From: Primulina eburnea
Lineage: Eukaryota > Streptophyta > Magnoliopsida > Lamiales > Gesneriaceae
Assembly: GCF_022965805.1 (NCBI RefSeq)
Contig: NC_133103.1
Span: 34,319,281 to 34,383,280 of the forward strand
Length of the DNA stretch: 64,000 nt
Direction: 5' to 3'
Shown: positions 1-14,207 of the stretch, one piece after another
Numbering within the stretch: the first letter of the stretch is position 1
Layout of the letters: the number at the start of each line of letters is the position of its first letter
Notes under the pieces: generated by a model
Database searches by the model: none
What the model was told of the DNA's origin: nothing
Seen by the model: the letters and a program-made list of their open reading frames with translations, nothing else
Made by a program: the position numbers and the translations under genes

Positions 1-261
1 CGGCACTTGGCAGAAAATAACACTCGCGCATATGCGCCACTTATCTCGCGCATGTGCGCCACAGCTACTAGACGTGTCGCGCATATGCGCCACTTATCTT
101 CGCGCATATGCGCCAACTGTTCTGTCAAAATTTTAAGATTTTCTCCTCTTGTCCATGTATTTCCTATTCTCATCTCAATTAACACTCCTCATTATATATA
201 TATACATACTCATATATTCCGAGTATTATGTCGATGAGAACTATTAATCTCGAGCCTTACA
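1..261 (-). mobile_element. Partial LTR (LTR-A), 5' (U3) end of a chromovirus-type LTR
   Basis: Non-satellite DNA runs from the window edge to a terminus reading ...CTCGAGCCTTACA at 261, and satellite begins at 262 (CATTGCGG). The same terminus, CTCGAGCCTTACA, closes the complete solo LTR at 33524, so this is the same or a sister family in the same (minus) orientation. Only the outermost U3 is inside the window. It holds a TA-rich run near 193-210 and a cluster of GC-rich palindromes at 25-114. The promoter and the rest of the LTR would lie to the left of base 1. No coding potential is supported. Confidence 0.75.
25..114 (-). promoter_or_regulatory. U3 palindrome cassette A: four 14-mers of type CGCGC-ATAT-GCGCC
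   Basis: Four 14-bp units start at 25, 47, 78 and 101. Three have centre ATAT and the second has ATGT. Start-to-start distances are 22, 31 and 23 bp, so they form two pairs with 22-23 bp spacing. The arms are 5-bp GC blocks around a 4-bp centre, the same design as the cassettes in LTR-B, LTR-C and LTR-D but with a different sequence. A role in promoter activity is inferred from position in U3 only. Confidence 0.6.
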
Positions 262-3200
262 CATTGCGGATTTGTTCTTTAGAGAAGTCTCTAGGTTGCA
301 TTGAATGCCTAGGACTATTGTTTCTGGTCGCGATGTTAAATTCTTTAGTTACTTTTGGAATAATTTATGGGCGAAACTTGGCACAAAATTGTTGTTTTCT
401 ACTACTTGTCATCTTCAAACGGATGGACAAACTGAAGTTGTCAATAGAACTTTGGGAACACTTTTGCGTGATATTCTTAAAAAGAACTTGGATTGACATT
501 TCTATGGACTTTATTTTGGGGTTGCCTAGGACTAAGAAGGGGATGGATTCTATTTTTGTTTTTGTGGATTGATTCTCTAAGATGGCACATTTTATAGCTT
601 GTTATAAAACCGATGATGCTTCAAACATTGCGGATTTTTTCTTTAGAGAAGTCGTTAGGTTGCATGGCATGCCTAGGATTATTGTTTCTGTTCGCGATGT
701 TAAATTCTTGAGTTACTTTTGGAAGACTTTATGGGCTAAACTTGGCACAAAATTGTTGTTTTCTACTACTTGTCATCCTCAAACGCATGGACAAACTGAA
801 GTTTTCAATAGAACTTTGGGAACACTTTTGCGTGCTATTCTTAAAAAGAACTTGGATTGACATTTTGATGGACTTTATTTTGGGGTTGCCGAGAACTAAG
901 AAGGGGAGTGATTTTATTTTGGTTGTTGTGGATAGATTCTCTAAGATGACACATTTTATAGATTGTCATAAAACCGATGATGCTTCGAACATTGCGGATT
1001 TGTTCTTTAGAGAAGTCGTTAGGTTGCATGGCATGCCTAGGACTATTATTTCTGGTCGCGATGTTAAATTCTTTAGTTACTTTTGGAATACTTTATGGGC
1101 TAAACTTGGCACAAAATTGTTGTTTTCTACTACTTGTCATCCTCAAACGGATGGACAAACTGAAGTTGTCAATTGAACTTTGGGAACACTTTTGCGTGCT
1201 ATTCTTAAAAAGAACTTGGATTGACATTTCTATGGACTTTATTTTGGGGTTGCCTAGGACTAAGAAGGGGATGGATTCTATTTTTGTTGTTGTGGATAGA
1301 TTCTCTAAGATGGCACATTTTATAGCTTTTTATAAAACCGATGATGCTTCAAACATTGCGGATTTGTTCTTTAGAGAAGTCGCTAGGTTGCATGGAATGC
1401 TTAGGACTATTGTTTTTGGTCGCGATGTTAAATTTTTGAGTTACTTTTGGAATACTTTATGGGCTAAACTTGGCACAAAATTGTTGTTTTCTACTACTTG
1501 CCATCCTCAAACGTATGTACAAACTGAAGTTGTCAATAGAACTTTGGGAAAACTTTTGCGTGCTATTCTTAAAAAGAACTTGGATTGACATTTCAATGGA
1601 CTTTATTTTGGGGTTGCCTAGGACTAAGAAGGGGATGGATTCTATTTTTGTTGTTGTCGATAGATTCTCTAAGATGGCACATTTTATAGATTGTTATAAA
1701 ACCGATGATGCTTCAAACATTGCGGATTTTTTCTTTAAAGAATTCGTTAGGTTGCATGGCATGCCTAGGACTATTGTTTCTGGTCGCGATGTTAAATTTT
1801 TGAGTTACTTTTGGAATATTTTATGGGCTAAACTTGGCACAAAATTGTAGTTTTCTACTATTTGTCATCCTCAAACGGATAAACAAACTGAAGTTGTCAA
1901 TAGAACTTTGAGAACACTTTTGCGTGCTATTCTTAAAAAGAACTTGGATTGCCATTTTGATGGACTTTATTTTGGGGTTGCCGAGGACTAAGAAGGGGAT
2001 TGATTCTATTTTGGTTGTTGTGGATAGATTCTCTAAGATGACACATTTTATAGCTTGTCATAAAACCGATGATGCTTCAAACATTGCGGATTTGTTCTTT
2101 AGAGAAGTCGTTAGGTTGCATGGCATGCCTAGGACTATTATTTCTGGTTGCGAGATTAAATTATTTAGTTACTTTTGGAAGACTTTATGGGCTAAACTTG
2201 GCACAAAATTGTTGATTTCTACTACTTGTCATCCTCGAACGGATGGACAAACTGAAGTTGTCAATAGAACTTTGGGAACACTTTTGCGTGCTATTATTAA
2301 AAAGAACTTGGATTGACATTTCTATGGACTTTATTTTGGGGTTGCCTAGGACTAAGAAGGGGAGGGATTCTATTTTTGTTGTTGTGGATAGATTCTCTAA
2401 GATGGCACATTTTATAGCTTGTCATAAAACCGATGATGCTTCAAACCATGCGGATTTGTTCTTTGGAGAAGTCGCTAGGTTGCATGGAATGCCTAGGACT
2501 ATTGTTTCTGGTCGCGATGTTAAATTCTTGAGTTACTTTTGGAATACTTTATGGGCTAAACTTGGCACAAAATTGTTGTTTTCTACTACTTGTCATCCTC
2601 AAACGGATGGACAAACTGAAGTGGTCAATAGAACTTTCGGAACACTTTTGCGTGCTATTCTTAAAAAGAACTTGGATTGACATTTCTATGGACTTTATTT
2701 TGGGGTTGCCTAGGACTAAGAAGGGGAGGGATTCTATTTTTGTTGTTGTGGATAGATTCTCTAAGATGACACATTTTATAGCTTGTCATAAAACCGATGA
2801 TGCTTCAAACATTGCGGATTTGTTCTTTAGAGAAGTCGCTAGGTTGCATTAAATGCCTAGGATTATTGCTTCTGGTCGCGATGTTAAATTCTTGAATTAC
2901 TTTTGGAATACTTTATGGGCTAACCTTGGCACAAAATTGTTGTTTTCTACTACTTGTCATCTTCAAACGGATGGACAAACTGAAGTTGTCAATAGAACTT
3001 TGGGAACACTTTTGCGTGCTATTCTTAAAAAGAACTTGGATTGACATTTCTATGGACTTTATTTTGGGGTTGCCTAGGACTAAGAAGGGGATGGATTCTA
3101 TTTTTGTTGTTGTGGATAGATTCTCTAAGATGGCACATTTTATAGCTTGTTATAAAACCGATGATGCTTCAAACATTGCGGATTTTTTCTTTAGAGAAGT

Positions 3201-5107
3201 CGTTAGGTTGCATGGCATGCCTAGGACTATTGTTTATGGTCGCGATGTTAAATTCTTGAGTTACTTTTGGAATACTTTATTGGCTAAACTTGGCACAAAA
3301 TTGTTGTTTTCTACTACTTTTCATCCTCAAACGGATGGACAAATTGAAGTTTTCAATAGAACTTTGGGAACACTTTTTCGTGCTATTCATAAAAAGAACT
3401 TAGATTGACATTTTGATGGACTTTATTTTGGGGTTGCCGAGGACTAAGAAGGGGAGTGATTTTATTTTGGTTGTTGTGGATAGATTCTCTAAGATGACAC
3501 ATTTTATAGCTTGTCATAAAACTGATGATGCTTCAAACATTGCGGATTTGTTCTTTAGAGAAGTCGTTAGGTTGCATGGTATGCCTAGGACTATTATTTC
3601 GGGTCGCGATGTTAAATTCTTTAGTTACTTTTGGAAGACTTTATGGGCTAAACTTGGCAAAAATTGTTGATTTCTACTACTTGTCATCCTCAAACGGATG
3701 GATAAACTGAAGTTGTCAATAGAACTTTGGGAACACTTTTGCGTGCTATTATTAAAAAGAACTTGGATTGACATTTCTATGGACTTATTTTGGGGTTGCC
3801 TAGGACTAAGAAGGGGAGGGATTCTATTTTTGTTGTTGTGGATAGATTCTCTAAGATGGCACATTTTATAGCTTGTCATAAAACCGATGATGCTTCAAAC
3901 ATTGCGGATTTGTTCTTTAGAGAAGTCGCTAGGTTGCATTGAATGCCTAGGACTATTGTTTCTGGTCGCGATGTTAAATTCTTGAGTTACTTTTGGAATA
4001 CTTTATGGGCTAAACTTGGCACAAAATTGTTGTTTTCTACTACTTGTCATCCTCAAACGGATGGACAAACTGAAGTTGTCAATAGAACTTTGGGAACACT
4101 TTTGCCTGCTATTCTTAAAAAGAACTTGGATTGACATTTCTATGGACTTTATTTTGGGGTTGCCTAGGACTAAGAAGGGGATGGATTCTTTTTTTGTTGT
4201 TGTCGATAGATTCTCTAAGATGGCACATTTTATAGCTTGTCATAAAACCGATGATGCTTCAAACATTGCGGATTTGTTTTTTAGAGAAGTCGCTAGGTTG
4301 CATTGAATGCCTAGGACTATTGTTTCTGGTCGCGTTGTTAAATTTTTGAGTTACTTTTGGAATACTTTATGGGCTAAACTTGGCACAAAATTGTTGTTTT
4401 CTACTATTTGTCATCCTCAAACGGATGGAAAAACTGAAGTTGTCCATAGAACTGTGAGAACACTTTTGCGTGCTATTCTTAAAAAGAACTTGGATTGCCA
4501 TTTTGATGGACTTTATTTTGGGGTTGCCGAGGACTAAGAAGGGGAGTGATTCTATTTTGGTTGTTGTGGATAGATTCTCTAAGATGACACATTTTATAGC
4601 TTGTCATAAAACCGATGATGCTTCAAACATTGCGGATTTGTTCTTTAGAGAAGTCGTTAGGTTGCATGGCATGCCTAGGACTATTATTTCTGGTCGCGAG
4701 GTTAAATTATTTAGTTACTTTTGGAAGACTTTATGGGCTAAACTTGGCACAAAATTGTTGATTTCTACTACTTGTCATCCTCGAACGGATGGACAAACTG
4801 AAGTTGTCAATAGAACTTTGGGAACACTTTTGCGTGCTATTATTAAAAAGAACTTGGATTGACATTTCTATGGACTTTATTTTGGGGTTGCCTAGGACTA
4901 AGAAGGGGAGGGATTCTATTTTTGTTGTTGTGGATAGATTCTCTAAGATGGCACATTTTGTAGCTTGTCATAAAACCGATGATGCTTCGCACATTGCGGA
5001 TTTGTTCTTTAGAGAAGTCGCTAGGTTGCATTGAATGCCTAGGACTATTGTTTCTGGTCGCGATGTTAAATTCTTGAGTTACTTTTGGAATACTTTATGG
5101 GCTAAAC

Positions 5108-8100
5108 TTGGCACAAAATTGTAGTTTTCTACTACTTGTCATCTTCAAACGGATGGACAAACTGAAGTTGTCATTAGAACTTTGGGAACACTTTTGCGTG
5201 CTATTCTTAAAAAGAACTTGGATTGACATTTCTATGGACTTTATTTTGGGGTTGCCTAGGACTAAGAAGGGGATGGATTCTATTTTTGTTGTTGTGGATA
5301 GATTCTCTTAGATGGCACATTTTATAGCTTGTCATAAAACCGATGATGCTTCAAACATTGCGGATTTGTTTTTTAGAGAAGTCGCTAGGTTGCATTGAAT
5401 GCCTAAGACTATTGTTTCTGGTCACGATGTTAAATTCTTGAGTTACTTTTGGAAGACTTTATGGGCTAAACTTGGCACAAAATTGTTGTTTTCTACTACT
5501 TGTCATCCTCAAACGGATGGACAAACTGAAGTTTTCAATAGAACTTCAGGAACACTTTTGCGTGCTATTCTTAAAAAGAACTTGGATTGACATTTTGATG
5601 GACTTTATTTTGGGGTTGCCGAGGACTATGAAGGGGAGTGATTTTTTTTTGGTTGTTGTGGATAGATTCTCTAAGATGACACATTTTATAGCTTGTCATT
5701 AAACCGATGATGCTTCAAACATTGCGGATTTGTTCTTTAGAGAAGTCGTTAGGTTGCATGGCATGCCTAGGACTATTATTTCTGGTCGCGATGTTAAATT
5801 CTTTAGTTACTTTTGGAAGACTTTATGGGCTAAACTTGACACAAAATTGTTGATTTCTACTACTTGTCATCCTCAAACGGATGGACAAACTGAAGTTGTC
5901 AATAGAACTTTGGGAACACTTTTGCGTGCTATTATTAAAAAGAACTTGGATTGACATTTCTATGGACTTTATTTTGGGGTTGCCTAGGACTAAGAAGGGG
6001 AGGGATTCTATTTTTGTTGTTGTGGATAGATTCTCTAAGATGGCACATTTTGTAGCTTGTCATAAAACCGATGATGCTTCAAACATTGCGGAATTGTTCT
6101 TTAGAGAAGTCGCTAGGTTGTTTGGAATGCCTAGGACTATTGTTTCTGGTCGCGATGTTTAATTCTTGAGTTACTTTTGGAATACTTTATGGGCTAAACT
6201 TGGCACAAAATTGTTGTTTTCTACTACTTGTCCTCCTCAAACGGATGGACAAACTGAAGTTGTCAATAGAACTTTGGGAACACTTTTGCGTGGTATTCTT
6301 AAAAAGAACTTGGATTGACATTTCTATGGACTTTATTTTGGGGTTGCCTAGGACTAAGAAGGGGATGGATTCTATTTTTGTTGTTGTGGATAGATTCTCT
6401 AAGATGGCACATTTTATAGCTTGTTATAAAACCGATGATGCTTCAAACATTGCGGATTTTTTCTTTAGAGAAGTCGTTAGGTTGCATGGCATGCCTAGGA
6501 CTATTGTTTCTGGTCGCGATGTTAAATTTTTGAGTTACTTTTGGAATACTTTATGGGCTAAACTTGGCACAAAATTGTTGTTTTCTACTACTTGTCATCC
6601 TCAAACGGATGGACAAACTGAAGTTGTCAATAGAACTTTGAGAAAACTTTTGCGTGCTATTCTTAAAAAGAACTTGGATTGACATTTCTATGGACTTGAT
6701 TTTGGGGTTGCCTAGGACTAAAAAGGGGAGGGATTCTATTTTTGTTGTTGTGGATAGATTCTCTAAGATGGCACATTTTATAGCTTGTTATAAAACCGAT
6801 GATGCTTCAAACATTGCGGATTTTTTCTTTATAGAAGTCGTTAGGTTGCATGGCATGCCTAGGACTATTGTTTCTGGTCGCGATGTTAAATTTTTGAGTT
6901 ACTTTTGGAATACTTTATGGGCTAAACTTGGCACAAAATTGTTGTTTTCTACTACTTGTCATCCTCAAACGGATGGACAAAATGAAGTTGTCAATAGAAC
7001 ATTGAGAACACTTTTGCGTTCTATTCTTAAAAAGAACTTGGATTGACATTTCTATGGACTTTATTTTGGGGTTGCCTAGGACTAAGAAGGGGAGGGATTC
7101 TATTTTTGTTGTTGTGGATAGATTCTCTAAGATGGCACATTTTATAGCTTGTCATAAAACCGATGATGCTTCAAACATTGCGGATTTGTTCTTTAGAGAA
7201 GTCGCTAGGTTGCATTGAATGCCTAGGACTATTGTTTTCGGTCGCGATGTTAAATTCTTGAGTTACTTTTGGAATACTTTATGAGCTAAACTTGGCACAA
7301 AATTGTTGTTTTCTACTACTTCTCATCTTCAAACGGATGGACGAACTGAAGTTGTCAATAGAACTTTGGGAACACTTTTGCGTGCTATTCTTAAAAAGAA
7401 CTTGGATTGACATTTCTATGGACTTTATTTTGGGGTTGCCTAGGACTAAGAAGGGGATGGATTCTATTTTTGTTGTTGTGGATAGATTCTCTAAGATGGC
7501 ACATTTTATAGCTTGTTATAAAACCGATAATGCTTCAAACATTGCGGATTTTTTCTTTAGAGAAGTCGTTAGGTTGCATGGCATACCTAGGACTATTGTT
7601 TCTGGTCGCGATGTTAAATTCTTGAGTTACTTTTGGAAGACTTTATGGGCTAAACTTGGCACAAAATTGTTGTTTTCTACTACTTGTCATCCTCAAACGG
7701 ATGGACAAACTGAAGTTTTCAATAGAACTTTGGGAACACTTTTGCGTGCTATTCTTAAAAAGAACTTGAATTGACATTTTGATGGACTTTTTTTTGGGGT
7801 TGCCGAGGACTAAGAAGGGGAGTGATTCTATTTTGGTTGTTGTGGATAGATTCTCTAAGATGACACATTTTATAGCTTGTCATAAAACCGATGATGCTTC
7901 AAACATTGCGGATTTGTTCTTTAGAGAAGTCGTTAGGTTGCATGGCATGCCTAGGACTATTGTTTATGGTCGCGATGTTAAATTTTTGAGTTACTTTTGG
8001 AAGACTTTATGGGCTAAACTTGGCACAAAATTGTTGTTTTCTACTACTTGTCATCCTCAAACGGATGGACAAACTGAAGTTGTCAATAGAACTTTGGGAA

Positions 8101-9475
8101 CACTTTTGCGTGCTATTCTTAAAAAGAACTTGGATTGACATTTCTATGGACTTTATTTTGGGGTTGCCTAGGACTAAGAAGGGGATGGATTATATTTTTG
8201 TTGTTGTGGATAGATTCTCTAAGATGGCACATTTTATAGCTTGTTATAAAACCGATGATGCTTCAAACATTGCGGATTTTTTCTTTAGAGAAGTCGTTAG
8301 GTTGCATGGCATGCCTAGGACTATTGTTTCTGGTCGCGATGTTAAATTTTTGAGTTACTTTTGGAATACTTTATGGGCTAAACTTGGCACAAAATTGTTG
8401 TTTTCTACTACTTGTCATCCTCAAACGTATGTACAAACTGAAGTTGTCAATAGAACTTTGGGAAAACTTTTGCGTGCTATTCTTAAAAAGAACTTGGATT
8501 GACATTTCAATGGACTTTATTTTGGGGTTGCCTAGGACTAAGAAGGGGATGGATTCTATTTTTGTTGTTGTCGATAGATTCTCTAAGATGGCACATTTTA
8601 TAGCTTGTTATAAAACCGATGATGCTTCAAACATTGCGGATTTTTTCTTTAGAGAAGTCGTTAGGTTGCATGGCATGCCTAGGACTATTGTTTCTGGTCG
8701 CGATGTTAAATTTTTGAGTTACTTTTGGAATACTTTATGGGCTAAACTTGGCACAAAATTGTTGTTTTCTACTACTTGTCATCCTCAAACGTATGTACAA
8801 ACTGAAGTTGTCAATAGAACTTTGGGAAAACTTTTGCGTGCTATTCTTAAAAAGAACTTGGATTGACATTTCAATGGACTTTATTTTGGGGTTGCCTAGG
8901 ACTAAGAAGGGGAGGGATTCTATTTTTGTTGTTGTGGATAGATTCTCTAAGATGGCACATTTTGTAGCTTGTCATAAAACCGATGATGCTTCACACATTG
9001 CGGATTTGTTCTTTAGAGAAGTCGCTAGGTTGCATGGAATGCCTAGGACTATTGTTTCTGGTCGTGATGTTAAATTCTTGAGTTACTTTTGGAATACTTT
9101 ATGGGCTAAACTTGGCACAAAATTGTTGTTTTCTACTACTTGTCATCCTCAAACGGATGGACAAACTGAAGTTGTCAATAGAACTTTGGGAACACTTTTG
9201 CGTGCTATTCTTAAAAAGAACTTGGATTGACATTTCTATGGACTTTATTTTGGGGTTGCCTAGGACTAAGAAGCGGAGGGATTCTATTTTTGTTGTTGTG
9301 GATATATTCTCTAAGATGGCACATTTTATAGCTTGTCATAAAACCGATGATCCTTCAAACATTGCGGATTTGTTCTTTAGAGAAGTCGCTAGGTTGCATT
9401 GAATGCCTAGGACTATTGTTTCTGGTCGCGATGTTAAATTCTTGAGTTACTTTTGGAATACTTTATGGGCTAAAC
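5108..9475 (+). repeat. Higher-order repeat unit L1 (12 monomers, 4368 bp)
   Basis: A distinctive monomer pair (TTGTAGTTTTCTACTACTTG, then a stop in TTCTCTTAGATGG, then GCCTAAGACT and GGTCACGATG) starts here and recurs at 9476, exactly 12 x 364 bp later. Intervening monomers repeat in order, for example the clone-specific GGATGGACGAACTGAAG monomer at 7292 and its counterpart at 11660, also 4368 bp apart. Its own private changes (for example CATTAAACC at 5699) distinguish it from L2. Confidence 0.85.
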
Positions 9476-12400
9476 TTGGCACAAAATTGTAGTTTTCTAC
9501 TACTTGTCATCTTCAAACGGATGGACAAACTGAAGTTGTCATTAGAACTTTGGGAACACTTTTGCGTGCTATTCTTAAAAAGAACTTGGATTGACATTTC
9601 TATGGACTTTATTTTGGGGTTGCCTAGGACTAAGAAGGGGATGGATTCTATTTTTGTTGTTGTGGATAGATTCTCTTAGATGGCACATTTTATAGCTTGT
9701 CATAAAACCGATGATGCTTCAAACATTGCGGATTTGTTTTTTAGAGAAGTCGCTAGGTTGCATTGAATGCCTAAGACTATTGTTTCTGGTCACGATGTTA
9801 AATTCTTGAGTTACTTTTGGAAGACTTTATGGGCTAAACTTGGCTCAAAATTGTTGTTTTCTACTACTTGTCATCCTCAAACGGATGGACAAACTGAAGT
9901 TTTCAATAGAACTTCGGGAACACTTTTGCGTGCTATTCTTAAAAAGAACTTGGATTGACATTTTGATGGACTTTATTTTGGGGTTGTCGAGGACTAAGAA
10001 GGGGAGTGATTTTTTTTTGGTTGTTGTGGATAGATTCTCTAAGATGACACATTTTATAGCTTGTCATAAAACCGATGATGCTTCAAACATTGCGGATTTG
10101 TTCTTTAGAGAAGTCGTTAGGTTGCATGGCATGCCTAGGACTATTATTTCTGGTCGCGATGTTAAATTCTTTAGTTACTTTTGGAAGACTTTATGGGCTA
10201 AACTTGACACAAAATTGTTGATTTCTACTACTTGTCATCCTCAAACGGATGGACAAACTGAAGTTGTCAATAGAACTTTGGGAACACTTTTGCGTGCTAT
10301 TATTAAAAAGAACTTGGATTGACATTTCTATGGACTTTATTTTGGGGTTGCCTAGGACTAAGAAGGGGAGGGATTCTATTTTTGTTGTTGTAGATAGATT
10401 CTCTAAGATGGCACATTTTATAGCTTGTCATAAAACCGATGATGCTTCAAACATTGCGGAATTGTTCTTTAGAGAAGTCGCTAGGTTGTATGGAATGCCT
10501 AGGACTATTGTTTCTGGTCGCGATGTTTAATTCTTGAGTTACTTTTGGAATACTTTATGGGCTAAACTTGGCACAAAATTGTTGTTTTCTACTACTTGTC
10601 CTCCTCAAACGGATGGACAAACTTAAGTTGTCAATAGAACTTTGGGAACACTTTTGCGTGCTATTCTTAAAAAGAACTTGGATTGACATTTCTATGGACT
10701 TTATTTTGGGGTTGCCTAGGACTAAGAAGGGGATGGATTCTATTTTTGTTGTTGTGGATAGATTCTCTAAGATGGCACATTTTATAGCTTGTTATAAAAC
10801 CGATGATGCTTCAAACATTGCGGATTTTTTCTTTAGAGAAGTCGTTAGGTTGCATGGCATGCCTAGGACTATTGTTTCTGGTCGCGATGTTAAATTTTTG
10901 AGTTACTTTTGGAATACTTTATGGGCTAAACTTGGCACAAAATTGTTGTTTTCTACTACTTGTCATCCTCAAACGGATGGACAAACTGAAGTTGTCAATA
11001 GAACTTTGAGAAAACTTTTGCGTGCTATTCTTAAAAAGAACTTGGATTGACATTTCTATGGACTTGATTTTGGGGTTGCCTAGGACTAAAAAGGGGAGGG
11101 ATTCTATTTTTGTTGTTGTAGATAGATTCTCTAAGATGGCACATTTTATAGCTTGTTATAAAACCGATGATGCTTCAAACATTGCGGATTTTTTCTTTAT
11201 AGAAGTCGTTAGGTTGCATGGCATGCCTAGGACTATTGTTTCTGGTCGCGATGTTAAATTTTTGAGTTACTTTTGGAATACTTTATGGGCTAAACTTGGC
11301 ACAAAATTGTTGTTTTCTACTACTTGTCATCCTCAAACGGATGGACAAAATGAAGTTGTCAATAGAACATTGAGAACACTTTTGCGTTCTATTCTTAAAA
11401 AGAACTTGAATTGACATTTCTATGGACTTTATTTTGGGGTTGCCTAGGACTAAGAAGGGGAGGGATTCTATTTTTGTTGTTGTGGATAGATTCTCTAAGA
11501 TGGCACATTTTATAGCTTGTCATAAAACCGATGATGCTTCAAACATTGCGGATTTGTTCTTTAGAGAAGTCGCTAGGTTGCATTGAATGCCTAGGACTAT
11601 TGTTTCTGGTCGCGATGTTAAATTCTTGAGTTACTTTTGGAATAGTTTATGAGCTAAACTTGGCACAAAATTGTTGTTTTCTACTACTTCTCATCTTCAA
11701 ACGGATGGACGAATTGAAGTTGTCAATAGAACTTTGGGAACACTTTTGCGTGCTATTCTTAAAAAGAACTTGGATTGACATTTCTATGGACTTTATTTTG
11801 GGGTTGCCTAGGACTAAGAAGGGGATGGATTCTATTTTTGTTGTTGTGGATAGATTCTCTAAGATGGCACATTTTATAGCTTGTTATAAAACCGATAATG
11901 CTTCAAACATTGCGGATTTTTTCTTTAGAGAAGTCGTTAGGTTGCATGGCATACCTAGGACTATTGTTTCTGGTCGCGATGTTAAATTCTTGAGTTACTT
12001 TTGGAAGACTTTATGGGCTAAACTTGGCACAAAATTGTTGTTTTCTACTACTTGTCATCCTCAAACGGATGGACAAACTGAAGTTTTCAATAGAACTTTG
12101 GGAACACTTTTGCGTGCTATTCTTAAAAAGAACTTGGATTGACATTTTGATGGACTTTTTTTTGGGGTTGCCGAGGACTAAGAAGGGGAGTGATTCTATT
12201 TTGGTTGTTGTGGATAGATTCTCTAAGATGACACATTTTATAGCTTGTCATAAAACCGATGATGCTTCAAACATTGCGGATTTGTTCTTTAGAGAAGTCG
12301 TTAGGTTGCATGGCATGCCTAGGACTATTGTTTATGGTCGCGATGTTAAATTTTTGAGTTACTATTGGAAGACTTTATGGGCTAAACTTGGCACAAAATT

Positions 12401-14207
12401 GTTGTTTTCTACTACTTGTCATCCTCAAACGGATGGACAAACTGAAGTTGTCAATAGAACTTTGGGAACACTTTTGCGTGCTATTCTTAAAAAGAACTTG
12501 GATTGACATTTCTATGGACTTTATTTTGGGGTTGCCTAGGACTAAGAAGGGGATGGATTCTATTTTTGTTGTTGTGGATAGATTCTCTAAGATGGCACAT
12601 TTTATAGCTTGTTATAAAACCGATGATGCTTCAAACATTGCGGATTTTTTCTTTAGAGAAGTCGTTAGGTTGCATGGCATGCCTAGGACTATTGTTTTTG
12701 GTCGCGATGTTAAATTTTTGAGTTACTTTTGGAATACTTTAGGGGCTAAACTTGGCACAAAATTGTTGTTTTCTACTACTTGTCATCCTCAAACGGATGG
12801 ACAAACTGAAGTTGTCAATAGAACTTTGAGAAAACTTTTGCGTGCTATTCTTAAAAAGAACTTGGATTGACATTTCTATGGACTTGATTTTGGGGTTGCC
12901 TAGGACTAAAAAGGGGAGGGATTCTATTTTTGTTGTTGTGGATAGATTTTTTAAGATGGCACATTTTATAGCTTGTTATAAAACCGATGAAGCTTCAAAC
13001 ATTGCGGATTTTTTCTTTATAGAAGTCGTTAGGTTGCATGGCATGCCTAGGACTATTGTTTCTGGTCGCGATGTTAAATTTTTGAGTTACTTTTGGAATA
13101 CTTTATGGGATAAACTTGGCACAAAATTGTTGTTTTCTACTACTTGTCATCCTCAAACGGATGGACAAAATGAAGTTGTCAATAGAACATTGAGAACACT
13201 TTTGCGTTCTATTCTTAAAAAGAACTTGGATTGACATTTCTATGGACTTTATTTTGGGGTTGCCTAGGACTAAGAAGGGGATGGATTCTATTTTTGTTGT
13301 TGTCGATAGATTCTCTAAGATGGCACATTTTATAGCTTGTTATAAAACCGATGATGCTTCAAACATTGCGGATTTTTTCTTTAGAGAAGTCGTTAGGTTG
13401 CATGGCATGCCTAGGACTATTGTTTCTGGTCGCGATGTTAAATTTTTGAGTTACTTTTGGAATACTTTATGGGCTAAACTTGGCACAAAATTGTTGTTTT
13501 CTACTACTTGTCATCCTCAAACGTATGTACAAACTGAAGTTGTCAATAGAACTTTGGGAAAACTTTTGCGTGCTATTCTTAAAAAGAACTTGGATTGACA
13601 TTTCAATGGACTTTATTTTGGGGTTGCCTAGGACTAAGAAGGGGAGGGATTCTATTTTTGTTGTTGTGGATAGATTCTCTAAGATGGCACATTTTGTAGC
13701 TTGTCATAAAACCGATGATGCTTCACACATTGCGGATTTGTTCTTTAGAGAAGTCGCTAGGTTGCATGGAATGCCTAGGACTATTGTTTCTGGTCGTGAT
13801 GTTAAATTCTTGAGTTACTTTTGGAATACTTTATGGGCTAAACTTGGCACAAAATTGTTGTTTTCTACTACTTGTCATCCTCAAACGGATGGACAAACTG
13901 AAGTTGTCAATAGAACTTTGGGAACACTTTTGCGTGCTATTCTTAAAAAGAACTTGGATTGACATTTCTATGGACTTTATTTTGGGGTTGCCTAGGACTA
14001 AGAAGCGGAGGGATTCTATTTTTGTTGTTGTGGATATATTCTCTAAGATGGCACATTTTATAGCTTGTCATAAAACCGATGATCCTTCAAACATTGCGGA
14101 TTTGTTCTTTAGAGAAGTCGCTAGGTTGCATTGAATGCCTAGGACTATTGTTTCTGGTCGCGATGTTAAATTCTTGAGTTACTTTTGGAATACTTTATGG
14201 GCTAAAC
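9476..14207 (+). repeat. Higher-order repeat unit L2 (13 monomers, 4732 bp)
   Basis: Begins with the same marker monomers as L1, and the marker recurs at 14208, 13 x 364 bp later. Rare variants are shared at matching offsets with the following unit, for example GGCTCAAAATTG at 9842 and 14574, TTGTATGGAATGCC at 10487 and 15219, and a stop in ACTTAAGTTG at 10622 and 15354. The one-monomer length difference from L1 is expected from unequal exchange. Confidence 0.85.

Noticed and set aside
7..237. 76-codon open frame at the left edge
   Set aside because: It runs through the GC-palindrome cassette and AT-rich U3 of LTR-A, is low in complexity, and matches no family I recognise.
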